64,000 nucleotides of DNA from Prevotella sp. Rep29. Lineage in GTDB: Bacteria; Bacteroidota; Bacteroidia; Bacteroidales; Bacteroidaceae. Below are positions 43,522 through 51,544 of this stretch, in pieces; the stretch's first letter is position 1; every line of letters begins with the position of its first letter. The notes under the pieces are model-generated. The model was not told the DNA's origin. It ran no database searches and saw only the letters and a program-made list of their open reading frames with translations. The translations under genes were made by a program, and so were the position numbers. Where the stretch lies: NCBI RefSeq assembly GCF_019551475.1, contig NZ_CP047159.1:2480001-2544000 (forward strand), given 5' to 3'.

Positions 43522-44001
43522 ATGAAAAAGCTACTGATTGCATTCGCACTGGTGCTCGCCTGCCAAGCGGGAAAAGCACAGACGGTTGAAAACATCTTCA
43601 ACAGTTTCAAAGAGAAACCCGGCGTGGAGTTCGTGCCGGTGAACAAGGAGATGCTCCAAATGGTTGCAGGCATGGCTGCACAACAAAACAGCGAAGAGGC
43701 TAAGGCGATGGAATTCATGAAAAACCTTGAGGGAATCAACATCCTGTCACTCGAAGAGGCTGCTGCCGACGTGAAGACGGAGTTTCTCGAAATGGTAGGG
43801 AAAATGGAATGGAAAGACTTCGAGCCCATTGCCGATGTGAAGGAAGCCGACGAACAGATTACTATCTACGGTAAAAAAGACAAAGACAAAATCACGGAAC
43901 TCATCATCGTCATGTCCGAACCGAAAGAGCCCGGATTGATACATATCACCGGAACCATCAGCCTCGACGATGTCCAGAAGGTGATGGAGATGAACAAATA
44001 G
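43522..44001 (+). CDS. DUF4252 protein, first copy
   Basis: 159 residues from ATG 43522 with a signal peptide (ALVLACQAGKAQ). The rest (FNSFKEKPGVEFVPVNKEML, IKKDKDKITELIIVMSEP-like sequence) matches DUF4252, secreted proteins that typically neighbour ECF sigma factors in Bacteroidetes. Function unknown. Its stop (TAG) is directly followed by the sigma-factor ATG. Confidence 0.8.
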   Translation: MKKLLIAFALVLACQAGKAQTVENIFNSFKEKPGVEFVPVNKEMLQMVAGMAAQQNSEEAKAMEFMKNLEGINILSLEEAAADVKTEFLEMVGKMEWKDFEPIADVKEADEQITIYGKKDKDKITELIIVMSEPKEPGLIHITGTISLDDVQKVMEMNK

Positions 44002-44514
44002 ATGGATGTTTCTGAATTTAAGTCACGCTTCCTGCCCTGCCACCGGCGCATGTTCCTGACGGCGCTGCGGCTCACCCGCAACCGCCAGGATGCCGAAGAC
44101 ATCGTGCAAGACGCCTTCACAAAGCTCTGGGAACGGCGCAAGGAAATGCTTGTCGAAAGAAACGTGGAAGCATATTGCCAGACGCTGGTACGCAACCTGT
44201 TCATCGACCGGCAGCGGCGACAGCACCTCAAACCGGCAACACATACCGCAGACGATTTGCAACTTGCCGACCTCTCCGCTGCCGAAACCGACATGGAACG
44301 GCAGGAGAGCCAGCAGATGGTAGGACAACTCATCAGCCAACTGCCCGAAAAGCAACGGCAAATCATCACGCTCCGCGACGTGGAAGGACTGACTTACGAA
44401 GAGATAGCACAACAGACGGGACTGACTGAGGTCAACATCCGCGTGCTGCTCAGCCGGGCGAGGAAAACCATCAGAGAACAATTCAAACAACAGACACACC
44501 ATGAACACGCATGA
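44002..44514 (+). CDS. ECF-type RNA polymerase sigma factor
   Basis: 170 residues. Region 2 is LTRNRQDAEDIVQDAFTKLWERR (residues about 20-43, split here as NRQDAEDIVQDAFTKLWERR). Region 4 has LPEKQRQIITLRDVEGLTYE and EIAQQTGLTEVNIRVLLSRARK, a typical helix-turn-helix. It directs polymerase to a small set of stress or envelope promoters. It overlaps the following gene by 14 nt, so the regulator pair is coupled. Confidence 0.92.
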   Translation: MDVSEFKSRFLPCHRRMFLTALRLTRNRQDAEDIVQDAFTKLWERRKEMLVERNVEAYCQTLVRNLFIDRQRRQHLKPATHTADDLQLADLSAAETDMERQESQQMVGQLISQLPEKQRQIITLRDVEGLTYEEIAQQTGLTEVNIRVLLSRARKTIREQFKQQTHHEHA

Positions 44515-44935
44515 GATAAAAGAACTGCTCAACCGTTTTTACGAGGGACAGACGACAGAAGAGGAAGAGCGCACGCTGCATCGCTACTTCGAGAGCGACG
44601 AAGTGGCTCCCGAACTGGCTGAAGAAAAAGCCTTTTTCAGTCAGCTACCCACGGTTGAAGGACTGGAACAGCGCATCAGCCGTCACATCGACCAACTGGC
44701 TGCGCAAGGAAAAAACACCCGGCGTGCTCACGTCCGTTGGATAGCGGGCATCGCAGCGAGCATGCTGCTCCTTGTCTCTGCCGGACTATACTTCGGCACC
44801 AACCGCCCCGACCCGTTCTATCAAGACACCTACGACACGCCCGAGGAGGCATACGCCACCACCGAAAAGGCAATCACCCTGCTGGCAACCAACGTCAACA
44901 AAGGACTCAAATCTATCGAACAAATCAAATATTAA
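44501..44935 (+). CDS. Putative anti-sigma factor
   Basis: 144 residues with no strong family match, but the position (overlapping an ECF sigma gene) and layout fit an anti-sigma factor. The N-terminal cytosolic region (about 1-80) has acidic helices, followed by one membrane helix (about 86-105, IAGIAASMLLLVSAGLYFG). The C-terminal periplasmic part ends ...LKSIEQIKY. No zinc-binding HxxxCxxC motif is visible. Expected role: hold the sigma factor at the membrane. Confidence 0.6.
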   Translation: MNTHEIKELLNRFYEGQTTEEEERTLHRYFESDEVAPELAEEKAFFSQLPTVEGLEQRISRHIDQLAAQGKNTRRAHVRWIAGIAASMLLLVSAGLYFGTNRPDPFYQDTYDTPEEAYATTEKAITLLATNVNKGLKSIEQIKY

Positions 44936-44948
44936 AACCATTACGCAA

Positions 44949-45398
44949 ATGAAACGACTCATGATGATTATGATGCTTGCCTGCACATGCAGCATCATCC
45001 ATGCACAAGAAGCGCTGTTCAAGAAATACAGCAACACGAAAGGAGTGGAGACCATTTACATCTCCAAGACCCTGCTCAGCCTCATGCCTAAGTCGGCACT
45101 GGGCGACAAAGACATCTCGCAGATAGCGGGCAAACTCGAACAAATACGTATTCTCGACTGCGAAAACAAAGACCTCATCCCGGAAATCAAGAAAGATGCG
45201 GAGAATTTCTATAAAAAAGAGAAATACGAGGTTGCGATGGAGAACAACGAAGAAGGTGAACGCACTGTCATCTACATCCGAAAAATAAAGAAACAGAAGA
45301 ACGAGTTCGTCATCTTCCAACAAGAGAAAAAAGAACTTCAGATTATCAGCATCATCGGCGACATCACGCTCGAAGACATCAAGAACCTGAATATGTAA
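44949..45398 (+). CDS. DUF4252 protein, second copy
   Basis: 149 residues from ATG 44949 with a signal peptide (MMLACTCSIIHAQ). The body (FKKYSNTKGVETIYISKTLL, NEFVIFQQEKKELQIISIIG) is DUF4252-like and shares the layout of the first copy. The same operon therefore carries two secreted DUF4252 proteins flanking the sigma and anti-sigma genes. Candidates for a signal input or output of the ECF system. Confidence 0.78.
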   Translation: MKRLMMIMMLACTCSIIHAQEALFKKYSNTKGVETIYISKTLLSLMPKSALGDKDISQIAGKLEQIRILDCENKDLIPEIKKDAENFYKKEKYEVAMENNEEGERTVIYIRKIKKQKNEFVIFQQEKKELQIISIIGDITLEDIKNLNM

Positions 45399-45431
45399 CC
45401 GCAAGACAACGCACGCATCGGCGGCAATAAG

Positions 45432-45469
45432 AAAAGGCGGCAAGTGAGCATTTTCACTTGCCGCCTTTT
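45432..45469 (+). terminator. Strong terminator after the sigma operon
   Basis: AAAAGGCGGCAAGTGA (45432-45447) pairs perfectly with TCACTTGCCGCCTTTT (45454-45469), a 16-bp stem with a 6-nt loop, followed by a short T-tract. It also marks the original chromosomal edge next to the island. Confidence 0.85.
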
Positions 45470-45473
45470 CTTG

Positions 45474-45560
45474 TCGGGATGAGGCGACATTTGGCCCAGA
45501 ACACTTCGTGCCATACTCTCCCTAAAAAACAAAAGAGCCGACTACTCGACTCTTTTTTGG
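45474..45560. repeat. att-like repeat R1 (tRNA-Pro 3' end plus terminator)
   Basis: 87 bp: begins TCGGGATGAGGCGAC, the last 15 nt of tRNA-Pro(CGG), then about 45 bp of shared sequence and a hairpin (AGAGCCGA-CTAC-TCGACTCT) with a T-run. Nearly identical to R2 and R3. Confidence 0.8.
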
Positions 45561-45648
45561 TCGGGATGAGGCGACATTTGGCCCAGAACACTTCGTACCA
45601 TACTCTCCCTAAAAAACAAAAGAGCCGACTACTCGACTCTTTTTTTGG
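45561..45648. repeat. att-like repeat R2
   Basis: 88 bp, next to R1, with one substitution and a longer T-run. On the minus strand its tRNA tail continues into CCA, unlike R1 and the intact tRNA gene. It ends at another TCGGGA, then sequence unlike the rest. Confidence 0.8.
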
Positions 45649-45920
45649 TCGGGAGTGCTGACGAATTATCGAACTTTGTACGAGATTTTGAGAAGGTCGT
45701 TAATTTCATAAAGACGCAACATTATAAACCTTAATAAGCGTAAGACTTTCAGTAGCATTTTTCAAGTAAAATTGAGCCTCAACCCAATCTTTGGAATGAG
45801 TTTTGATACGAGCGAAAAGCGTAGCTGTTTAATATAAAAAGTTATCTTGAGTCGGTTTTGATAATTCAAGTAGTCGCAAATCAAGAAAATTGGCATCGAA
45901 AGTCAAGTTTGTTCCAGATA

Positions 45921-45955
45921 CTTGAGCGTTTTTTCAAAATTTTTTAATATCTTTG
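45921..45955 (+). promoter_or_regulatory. Promoter of the candidate RNA
   Basis: TATCTTTG (45948-45955) matches TAnnTTTG; CTTGAG at 45921 is a fair upstream element at the expected distance. It lies directly before the structured region. Confidence 0.5.
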
Positions 45956-45959
45956 CAAC

Positions 45960-46217
45960 GTCATATTGCCTTAACAGGCAATTGACAGACATATGAGACA
46001 GCGCATTTTCGCTTTTCTGAACGTGTGAACTTGGACACTTCACCTGTTGGCATCTGCCAATGAAATCATCAGAAAGTGGGAAACGCTCTCTTGGTGTGTA
46101 TTCGTATCATTTGCGATATACTGCCAAGCGGAGTAGCATTCCTATTCTGTGATTTCAGGGAGTCCAAGCCCCACACGGCAGTTTAGGCAAATGGTGACTC
46201 CGCTTTTCTTATATGCC
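45960..46217 (+). ncRNA. Candidate structured non-coding RNA
   Basis: No reading frame, but many perfect stems. TTGCCT-TAAC-AGGCAA is at 45966-45981, GTGAA...TTCAC at 46025-46043, and TTGGCA-TC-TGCCAA at 46047-46060. A long interrupted hairpin at 46079-46142 is built from GGAA/TTCC, GCT/AGC, CTTGG/CCAAG and GTAT/ATAC. GGAGTC (46159) pairs with GACTCC (46196). Upstream is a Bacteroidetes-type promoter. The exact ends are unknown. I do not recognise a known RNA family (6S and tmRNA were considered). Confidence 0.45.
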
Positions 46218-46277
46218 TCCCAAACGTAATAACAACCAGCATCGCAGGGTCACAGATGCCTAAAAACTTATTGCGTT

Positions 46278-46379
46278 ATGATTAGTACAATGAAACGCGG
46301 GATTACAATTGGAGGGCTTGTTTTTGTAATATCCCTCAGTCTTATTTCATGTGGAAGTGTTTCGGATAATCGCAAATAG
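46278..46379 (+). pseudogene. 5' piece of a Sel1-repeat lipoprotein gene
   Basis: 33-residue frame: a signal sequence with hydrophobic core (GGLVFVISLSL) and lipobox ISCGS, then SVSDNRK and a stop. The sequence up to SCGS aligns in frame with the start of the Sel1-repeat gene at 55468, where the same 12 bases (TTCATGTGGAAG) occur. The insertion supplies the stop. Joined, the two pieces give a normal Sel1 lipoprotein of about 276 residues. Confidence 0.7.
46346..46357. other. Left 12-bp direct repeat (attL-like)
   Basis: TTCATGTGGAAG, identical to 55467-55478, and in the same codon frame of the split gene (TCA TGT GGA). Confidence 0.65.
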
Positions 46380-46790
46380 TTGTAAATCAGCATATAGCAG
46401 GGAGTACCCATAATTGAAAGGTACAAAAAAGTGTAATTGCAATCTGGGGGTGTTCGGCATGATTGGAACGCAAAATTCGGGTTGAAAAGCCAAATAAGAT
46501 TTAACATTTCGTTAAGATTATTTAACATGTAAATTTAAGTCATTTTGAGCTTTTGGCAACTGCAGTGAGCAAAGACAAGGCTTTTGGCCAGTCAAAAGAG
46601 ATAGAAATGTATGTCAAAAGGGGACGTTTGTACCGACGTTGTACCACGACTGCGATAATTGGCTGTTAGACAGCGTCGGTTAATAATTCAAGCCGAACTC
46701 ATGCATGGCATTTTGATTCATTTTAGAGGGAAATGTGCACTATATCGTGTTAAAGTCTGTCATATCAGAACCTCTTTGAAGAATATTTTG

Positions 46791-46798
46791 TAACTTTG
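46791..46798 (+). promoter_or_regulatory. -7 box of the immunity-type gene
   Basis: TAACTTTG, about 100 bp before the CdiI-like gene. A nearby TTTG (46775) is too close for the usual spacing. The surrounding gap from the element's left edge (46358) to 46896 shows no gene. Confidence 0.4.
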
Positions 46799-46896
46799 CG
46801 CCCATGTAATGTGCGCATGACGAACAATCTACGTTACATTCATCGACAAAAGACCCCAAAAGCCAATGGGTGATATTCTAAATCAAGCGCGTAAAA

Positions 46897-47313
46897 ATGC
46901 AGAAAAACTTGAATAAGACAATTTCTCAATTACTTCATCATGAGTGGGTGGGTCCTACTCCCACTCATGATGATTCCTTCATCCAGCAAAATTTGTATCG
47001 ATTATACCATACTAAAGTTGCTGATCTTGACATTGAAGATGTAAGATTTCTTATCAATCAAGAAATCTTGCTCGATGATATGATGCCTATTGCTTTGGGA
47101 TATCTCAGAATGAATATTCTTGCAGAAGGAGATTTTTATGAAGGAGATTTGCTGAATGCAGTATTAAGTGTTAGTAATATTTTCTGGGAGAACCATTTGG
47201 AATTAAAAATGTCATTAAAAAACATTATTAACGAGAATCTCGGCGTTATTGAATCATCTGACATTCCAAGAAAAGTTATTAGAAATACCGAAAACTTTTT
47301 GTTTGATTCGTAA
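46897..47313 (+). CDS. CdiI-type immunity protein (orphan)
   Basis: 138 residues. The core VADLDIEDVRFLINQEILLDD (quoted in two parts: VADLDIEDVRFL and INQEILLDD), LGYLRMNILAEGDFYEGDLL, and the end of the next helix with IFWENH fit the contact-dependent-growth-inhibition immunity family (CdiI_2). Such proteins neutralise a specific toxin domain delivered by CdiA or Rhs proteins. No toxin gene is next to it, so it is an orphan that would protect against neighbours. AT-rich, unlike the host genes. Confidence 0.72.
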   Translation: MQKNLNKTISQLLHHEWVGPTPTHDDSFIQQNLYRLYHTKVADLDIEDVRFLINQEILLDDMMPIALGYLRMNILAEGDFYEGDLLNAVLSVSNIFWENHLELKMSLKNIINENLGVIESSDIPRKVIRNTENFLFDS

Positions 47314-47394
47314 TGCCTGAAGTAAGTGACCGTCAGCCACCTTCTCGCACGAATCATACTACGACACCAGTTTACACAAATCAAAATCCTTGAT

Positions 47395-47721
47395 ATGAAA
47401 ATTACTTTGGTCATGTTCAGCGTTCTATTTCTACTATGCAGTTGTAGATATGAATCCCAAATGATTGATAGCGGAAATGCTATAGTAAAACAGATAGACT
47501 CTTATATAGATTCCGTCGGGACTGTTCCTATGTCTCTTACAGATATTGGAATTACCATAATAGACGAGGGCAACCCTCCTTTTTATTATCAACGGATAGA
47601 TTCCGTCCACTATACTCTGTCTTTCAGTAACGGAGTTGGTGAGTCAAAGATATACTATTCTGATTCACAAAAATGGGAGGATTTTCCACGAACTATAGAC
47701 ATAGAAGAACATGAAGATTAA
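47395..47721 (+). CDS. Small lipoprotein in the immunity cluster
   Basis: 108 residues from ATG 47395. A lipobox (VLFLLCSC) gives a lipid-modified cysteine near residue 17. The rest is polar (IDSYIDSVGTVPMSLTDIG, YYQRIDSVHYTLSFSNGVG). No known family. It overlaps the next gene by 11 nt. AT-rich. Immunity to a periplasm-acting toxin would fit the context but is only inferred. Confidence 0.55.
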   Translation: MKITLVMFSVLFLLCSCRYESQMIDSGNAIVKQIDSYIDSVGTVPMSLTDIGITIIDEGNPPFYYQRIDSVHYTLSFSNGVGESKIYYSDSQKWEDFPRTIDIEEHED

Positions 47722-48124
47722 AACATTATTTAAGATAAATTTTTGCGCAGGATTAATTTTAACTGTTGTTTTGTATCTATGCCATTTATATGGTAACCAT
47801 ATAGAAAGAACACAGGAACCTATTGTTGATTATATATATAATGGATTTAAGGAAAAAAGTAACTATAAGAGTTCAAATAAAATTTTTATAACCTATAAAT
47901 CAAAACAATATACATTACATACGGGAGACCGAATCTTGGACAAAATAAAATCTGGAGATTTCCCTAAATTATACTATTCTTCAGAAACTGATTATCTTTT
48001 TTTTGAAGGAGATTACCTACCTGTGGGTTATGCCAAAGCTGCTTTGTTGTTCACCATTATCTTTACAATTATTGGTACTCTAATATGGAGAAAAGAACTT
48101 AATAATGATATTCGCACAATGTAA
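47711..48124 (+). CDS. Two-segment membrane protein in the immunity cluster
   Basis: 137 residues with a membrane helix near the N-terminus (INFCAGLILTVVLYLCHLYG) and another near the C-terminus (AALLFTIIFTIIGTLIW); between them is a soluble domain. No family recognised. Coupled to the lipoprotein gene upstream by overlap. Many toxin-immunity pairs against membrane-damaging toxins have this small membrane form, but nothing proves it. Confidence 0.5.
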   Translation: MKIKTLFKINFCAGLILTVVLYLCHLYGNHIERTQEPIVDYIYNGFKEKSNYKSSNKIFITYKSKQYTLHTGDRILDKIKSGDFPKLYYSSETDYLFFEGDYLPVGYAKAALLFTIIFTIIGTLIWRKELNNDIRTM

Positions 48125-48141
48125 AAAAAGTCAAGAGCAAC

Positions 48142-48662
48142 ATGACGACATCCATTTATGTCATGGGCGACCGTAGTACTGAGGTGAGCCATCCTGCGAG
48201 CGGAGTCATCTGCTTTACATACGAAGGCGTGAGCAACGTGCCAGCGTGGTCAACGGTGCATCAGTGCCACAAAGCGACAAGGTAGGCGGACAGATGGCGC
48301 ATACCTACACCTATGACAACCTCTAGCGTCTGGCCACGGCTACAGGCACCTACACGGGAGTCGACAGCAAGGGCACGGGCTACATCCTCGCCATGGGTTG
48401 CGACAACATGCACCGCATCACTTCCAAGAGCCAGCATCTGACCCAGAACAACGTGCAGTTCAACGGAACGCTCAATGTCGGTTATGACCTGACATATACC
48501 TATGGCACTGAAGCCGGTAAGAAGTTCCAGCTCACAAATGTTAAAGATGTGAATTATCGTACTGAACAGACTCCGGGAGACAATAAAATCGAGAACAATC
48601 ACGTATATTTGTATGATAAAAACGGAAATCTTGTATATAAGAATATCATTTCATTAAAATGA
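48142..48662 (+). pseudogene. Rhs-core fragment 1 (frameshifted, stop codon)
   Basis: Homologous to the YD/Rhs core: GDRSTEVSHPASGVI, HTYTYDNL, RLATATGTYTGVDSKG and NMHRITSKSQHLTQNNVQ. A frameshift near 48240 and an in-frame TAG at 48324 break it. The first half is GC-rich and host-like; from about 48535 it becomes AT-rich while the protein homology continues. Its last bases overlap the ATG of the next gene (ATGA). Confidence 0.65.
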
Positions 48663-49339
48663 ATAATATGACAAAAAAACAATTTGCTGAAATCATTTGT
48701 AAAACTTTTAATTTGAAGGGCATTACTTCAAATAGTTTCGTTTATGTGATAAATTGTACCCTTATGGGAATTGTAACGGTAAAAGTTCCGGGCAGAAATG
48801 CGTATAAAATATATTTCACCATTTTCCCTCTTTGGAAAGCAACTCTCAAAGAATGCTTAGAAATACCGTTGTTTCAACAAGCCATAGTAGATACAAAAAA
48901 TTTGGATATCTATCTTCCTGAAAATATGACAGAAGAAGATATTAGTTTTATCCTTCATCAATGTGTTTTACAAATTCCGTTCATTCCAGCAAAGGACATC
49001 ACGTCCCTTGATATCATTAAGTTTCTATATAACAAAATCATTGAAGATCCCGGTATTTCTGGAAACTTTGTATTGGAGATGAAAGTATATACGTTGATTT
49101 ATAATATTGCCTTGATTTGTAATGATTATAAATCTGCGGAAAATGTCTATGAACAAATATCTCAAAACATAAACAAATGGGATGATGCTATATTCCGATA
49201 CTGGTTCGGAGATAAAAAAAACTATTTGGAAAGACTGCAAGAATATGATTCTAATAGAATTAATCTTCAAATTAATATCCAAAACAATTTGTTGAATCCT
49301 AAAATATCAAAGTTGCCTAAATATGAATTCTTAGATTAG
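48659..49339 (+). CDS. Unknown AT-rich protein, possible Rhs immunity
   Basis: 226 residues, no signal peptide or membrane helix. Hydrophobic and charged helices alternate (FAEIICKTFNLKGITSNSFV, FVLEMKVYTLIYNIALICND). I recognise no family. It starts inside the stop of Rhs fragment 1 and lies before Rhs fragment 2. A gene in this position in Rhs loci usually encodes the immunity partner of a toxin tip, so that is the best guess. No toxin domain is visible beside it. Confidence 0.5.
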   Translation: MNNMTKKQFAEIICKTFNLKGITSNSFVYVINCTLMGIVTVKVPGRNAYKIYFTIFPLWKATLKECLEIPLFQQAIVDTKNLDIYLPENMTEEDISFILHQCVLQIPFIPAKDITSLDIIKFLYNKIIEDPGISGNFVLEMKVYTLIYNIALICNDYKSAENVYEQISQNINKWDDAIFRYWFGDKKNYLERLQEYDSNRINLQINIQNNLLNPKISKLPKYEFLD

Positions 49340-49342
49340 TTC

Positions 49343-49862
49343 GTTTTCTACACCCTCGCCATGGGCTACGACAACATGCACCGCATCACTTCCAAGAGCC
49401 AGCATCTGACCCAGGACAATGTGCAGTTCAACGTCACGCTCAATGTCAGATACGACCTGTCATACACCTACGGAACGGATGCGGGAAAGAAGTTCCTGCT
49501 CCAAACCGTCGGTGACGTGAACTACCGCACCGAGGAGACACCCGGTGAGGATGCGAATGTCAAGAACAGCCATGCCTATGAGTATGATGCCAACGGCAAC
49601 CTCATATACGTCAATACTTCACGTGAGAAAAAGGACGGTGAGAACGACGAGAAGGCCGGTGAGCGCAAATTGCGCTGGGACGAGGAGAACCGCCTGCTGT
49701 CGTCTGACGACAATGGATTCGTAACCAACTACTGGCATGATGCCGACGGCGAGCGCACGGTGAAGACCAGCGGTGAGGGCGAGCAGGTCTATGTCAACTC
49801 GGAGTTTGCCGGTGGGCGGACTAATACCGCAAAGTTCTCGCTGTATGTGTCGCCCTATCTCG
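49343..49862 (+). pseudogene. Rhs-core fragment 2
   Basis: Second Rhs-core block: MHRITSKSQHLTQDNVQ, SYTYGTDAGKKFL, RKLRWDEENRLLSSDDNG, NYWHDADGERTVKTSGEG, then EFAGGRTNTAKFSLYVSPYL where the frame runs into the MobV gene on the other strand. It repeats about 240 bp of fragment 1. No N-terminal part, no toxin tip. Confidence 0.65.
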
Positions 49863-51183
49863 ATATCCCTTGTTGGAACTTCTGTATTCGTCCATCGTAT
49901 CTGCCATCTGCAATGTCGTGGACTTCATGGTCGGCACGTCTGAGTTCGTTGGCATTGAACCTGCCCAAGGTGCTTGCCAGCCATACAAACCAGTCCGCTA
50001 CCTGCTTCAAGGTGGCACTGGCAAGTTCGGCAAACATCTTTAGGTAGTGTTTGATAGCGTATGACTCGTTGTCCCAGAAGATGTCACCATGCTTGCCACC
50101 ACGACCGCCGAAGCCAGAATAGGCAAAGTCTTGGATGGCTTTGATGCAGAACTGCAAGCCCTCGTCAATGCGGTAGATATAGGCAGACATGGCAAAGAAC
50201 ATCGGGTCTTGCCAGTTGCCACGCTCCTTGATGGTGTAGAAGTCCCGCAGCTTCTTATCGGCTTTCGCTGACAGTCCCGCAACTTCCTGTTTTTTGGCAT
50301 CAATGGCATTATCAAGTGCCTGGGAACGGTTTGTCTTGGTTCTGATGTCAAGGTTGAGCCGGTTGCTGCGCTCTGCTTTCGTGCGGTTGGCACTTGTCAG
50401 ATAGTCGTGTTCCTTCCACAAGTCTGCCACTTCCGTTTTTGCTGCCTCAACCTCTGCTTCCACTTCCTCCTTCTCTGCGGCGGCTTTATTTACCTCTTCC
50501 TGGAGCTGTTTCTTCTTGCTTTCCTGCTTCCGGATGATGAAGTCGTTCCGTTCCAGATGGTCAATCCTCGTCTCAGACTTCTTCTGCCCTCGCTGCATGT
50601 CCAATGTCTCAGCTACCAAATCTTGTATGGCAGACATGTCCTCAGTATTCAGCTTGAAGGACTTGCCTGTGTCGTGGTCCATCCAGTCCCAGATGATATG
50701 AGCATGGTAGTTCGGCTCCCATGATGCAGGGTCGTTAGTGTCCTCATAATGCCCTTCGTCCTTATGGATGTGTATCTGTATGGCTCTGATGCCCCACCTC
50801 TCATGCACTCTTTCGGCATAGCGCAAAAGGTCTTCCATCGTCGTGTCGGGCTTGATGTTCACCACCCCTTCACGGATGGGGCTGCAACCCTGGCGGACAC
50901 GCTGCTTGCCTTTCTTGTCGGTAAACTTCACGTCCTTCTCCTGCATCGCTCTGCCAGTCTTCTGCTTCACCATGATACGGATGTCGTCATAGTGCTGCTG
51001 AAGACTGACACCCACCATGTCAGGTGCGACATACACTTCATTCAGGTGAGCCAGGTCTTTGCGGATGTAGAGCATGGCAGGATTGAGGGATGCGATGTAG
51101 TCTGCGTCCCTCCTGTTGTGCCGCTCACTCTGAGCGATGTTGCACGGCTTGATGTGCTCGGATGCTTTGGCTGTCGTTGCCAT
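49855..51183 (-). CDS. MobV-type relaxase (plasmid recombination enzyme)
   Basis: 442 residues. N-terminal relaxase domain: CNIAQSERHNRRDADYIAS, then the HUH-type metal site IQIHIHKDEGHYED (about 142) and PNYHAHIIWDWMDH. The C-terminal half is coiled coil (about 230-330). MobV enzymes nick oriT and let elements move with the help of a conjugative helper. Its 3' end has cut off an Rhs-core fragment on the opposite strand. A candidate oriT lies upstream at 51456. Confidence 0.8.
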   Translation of the reverse strand: MATTAKASEHIKPCNIAQSERHNRRDADYIASLNPAMLYIRKDLAHLNEVYVAPDMVGVSLQQHYDDIRIMVKQKTGRAMQEKDVKFTDKKGKQRVRQGCSPIREGVVNIKPDTTMEDLLRYAERVHERWGIRAIQIHIHKDEGHYEDTNDPASWEPNYHAHIIWDWMDHDTGKSFKLNTEDMSAIQDLVAETLDMQRGQKKSETRIDHLERNDFIIRKQESKKKQLQEEVNKAAAEKEEVEAEVEAAKTEVADLWKEHDYLTSANRTKAERSNRLNLDIRTKTNRSQALDNAIDAKKQEVAGLSAKADKKLRDFYTIKERGNWQDPMFFAMSAYIYRIDEGLQFCIKAIQDFAYSGFGGRGGKHGDIFWDNESYAIKHYLKMFAELASATLKQVADWFVWLASTLGRFNANELRRADHEVHDIADGRYDGRIQKFQQGISR

Positions 51184-51455
51184 AATTCTGCTTTAGCGGT
51201 TTTCTGTATAATTGGTCATCGGGGTATCGGGGCGGAGCCTTGATTGGAGGGTGCAGGGAGAGAGTCACTTCCTGCTCAGGGGTCTTGGGGGCAGATGCCA
51301 CTGAGCGGAGCGTCCAGAGAGAAGGTCACTCTTTGGTCCGGGTTCTCAGGGGTGAAACTCATGAGCGAGGTTTCGGGGCAGCGCCCTGAACGGGTCAAGG
51401 GCAGCGCCTTGTGGGTTCTTAGGGCAAAGCCATGAGTCCCTCGGAAGAGCCCACA
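51184..51455. other. Gene-free region between relaxase and HTH gene
   Basis: About 360 bp up to 51544, GC-rich with short repeated motifs (CAGGGG, GCAGCGCC). No gene seen. The candidate oriT sits at its far end. Confidence 0.5.
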
Positions 51456-51494
51456 ACTACGAAAGCGGAGCGTGTAGTTATAGTGGGCTATAAC
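51456..51494. other. Candidate origin of transfer (oriT)
   Basis: ACTAC...GTAGT (51456-51460 and 51474-51478) frames a loop, followed by a perfect 7-bp inverted repeat GTTATAG-TGGG-CTATAAC (51477-51494). It lies upstream of the MobV gene, as oriT does in MobV systems. The nick site was not determined. Confidence 0.4.
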
Positions 51495-51544
51495 AAGGCA
51501 AGCCTTTTTCTCCCCGCACCACGTCCCGGACTGCCACGCTGTGC

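Noticed and set aside
45458-45661. Small proteins read from R1/R2 with VGMRRHLAQNTS repeats
   Set aside because: The frame simply translates the tRNA-tail/terminator repeats; no start context and no conservation expected at protein level.
45960-46217. 6S RNA or tmRNA
   Set aside because: No tag-peptide frame, no tRNA-like ends and no recognisable 6S bubble could be seen; it is left as an unassigned candidate RNA.
46278-46379. A small toxin-release lipoprotein (colicin-lysis-like)
   Set aside because: The size fits, but the 12-bp repeat and frame match with the Sel1 gene explain it better as a split-gene fragment.
50749-51243. Plus-strand frame over the relaxase start
   Set aside because: Complement of the relaxase gene, which has a complete metal-binding motif in the other direction.
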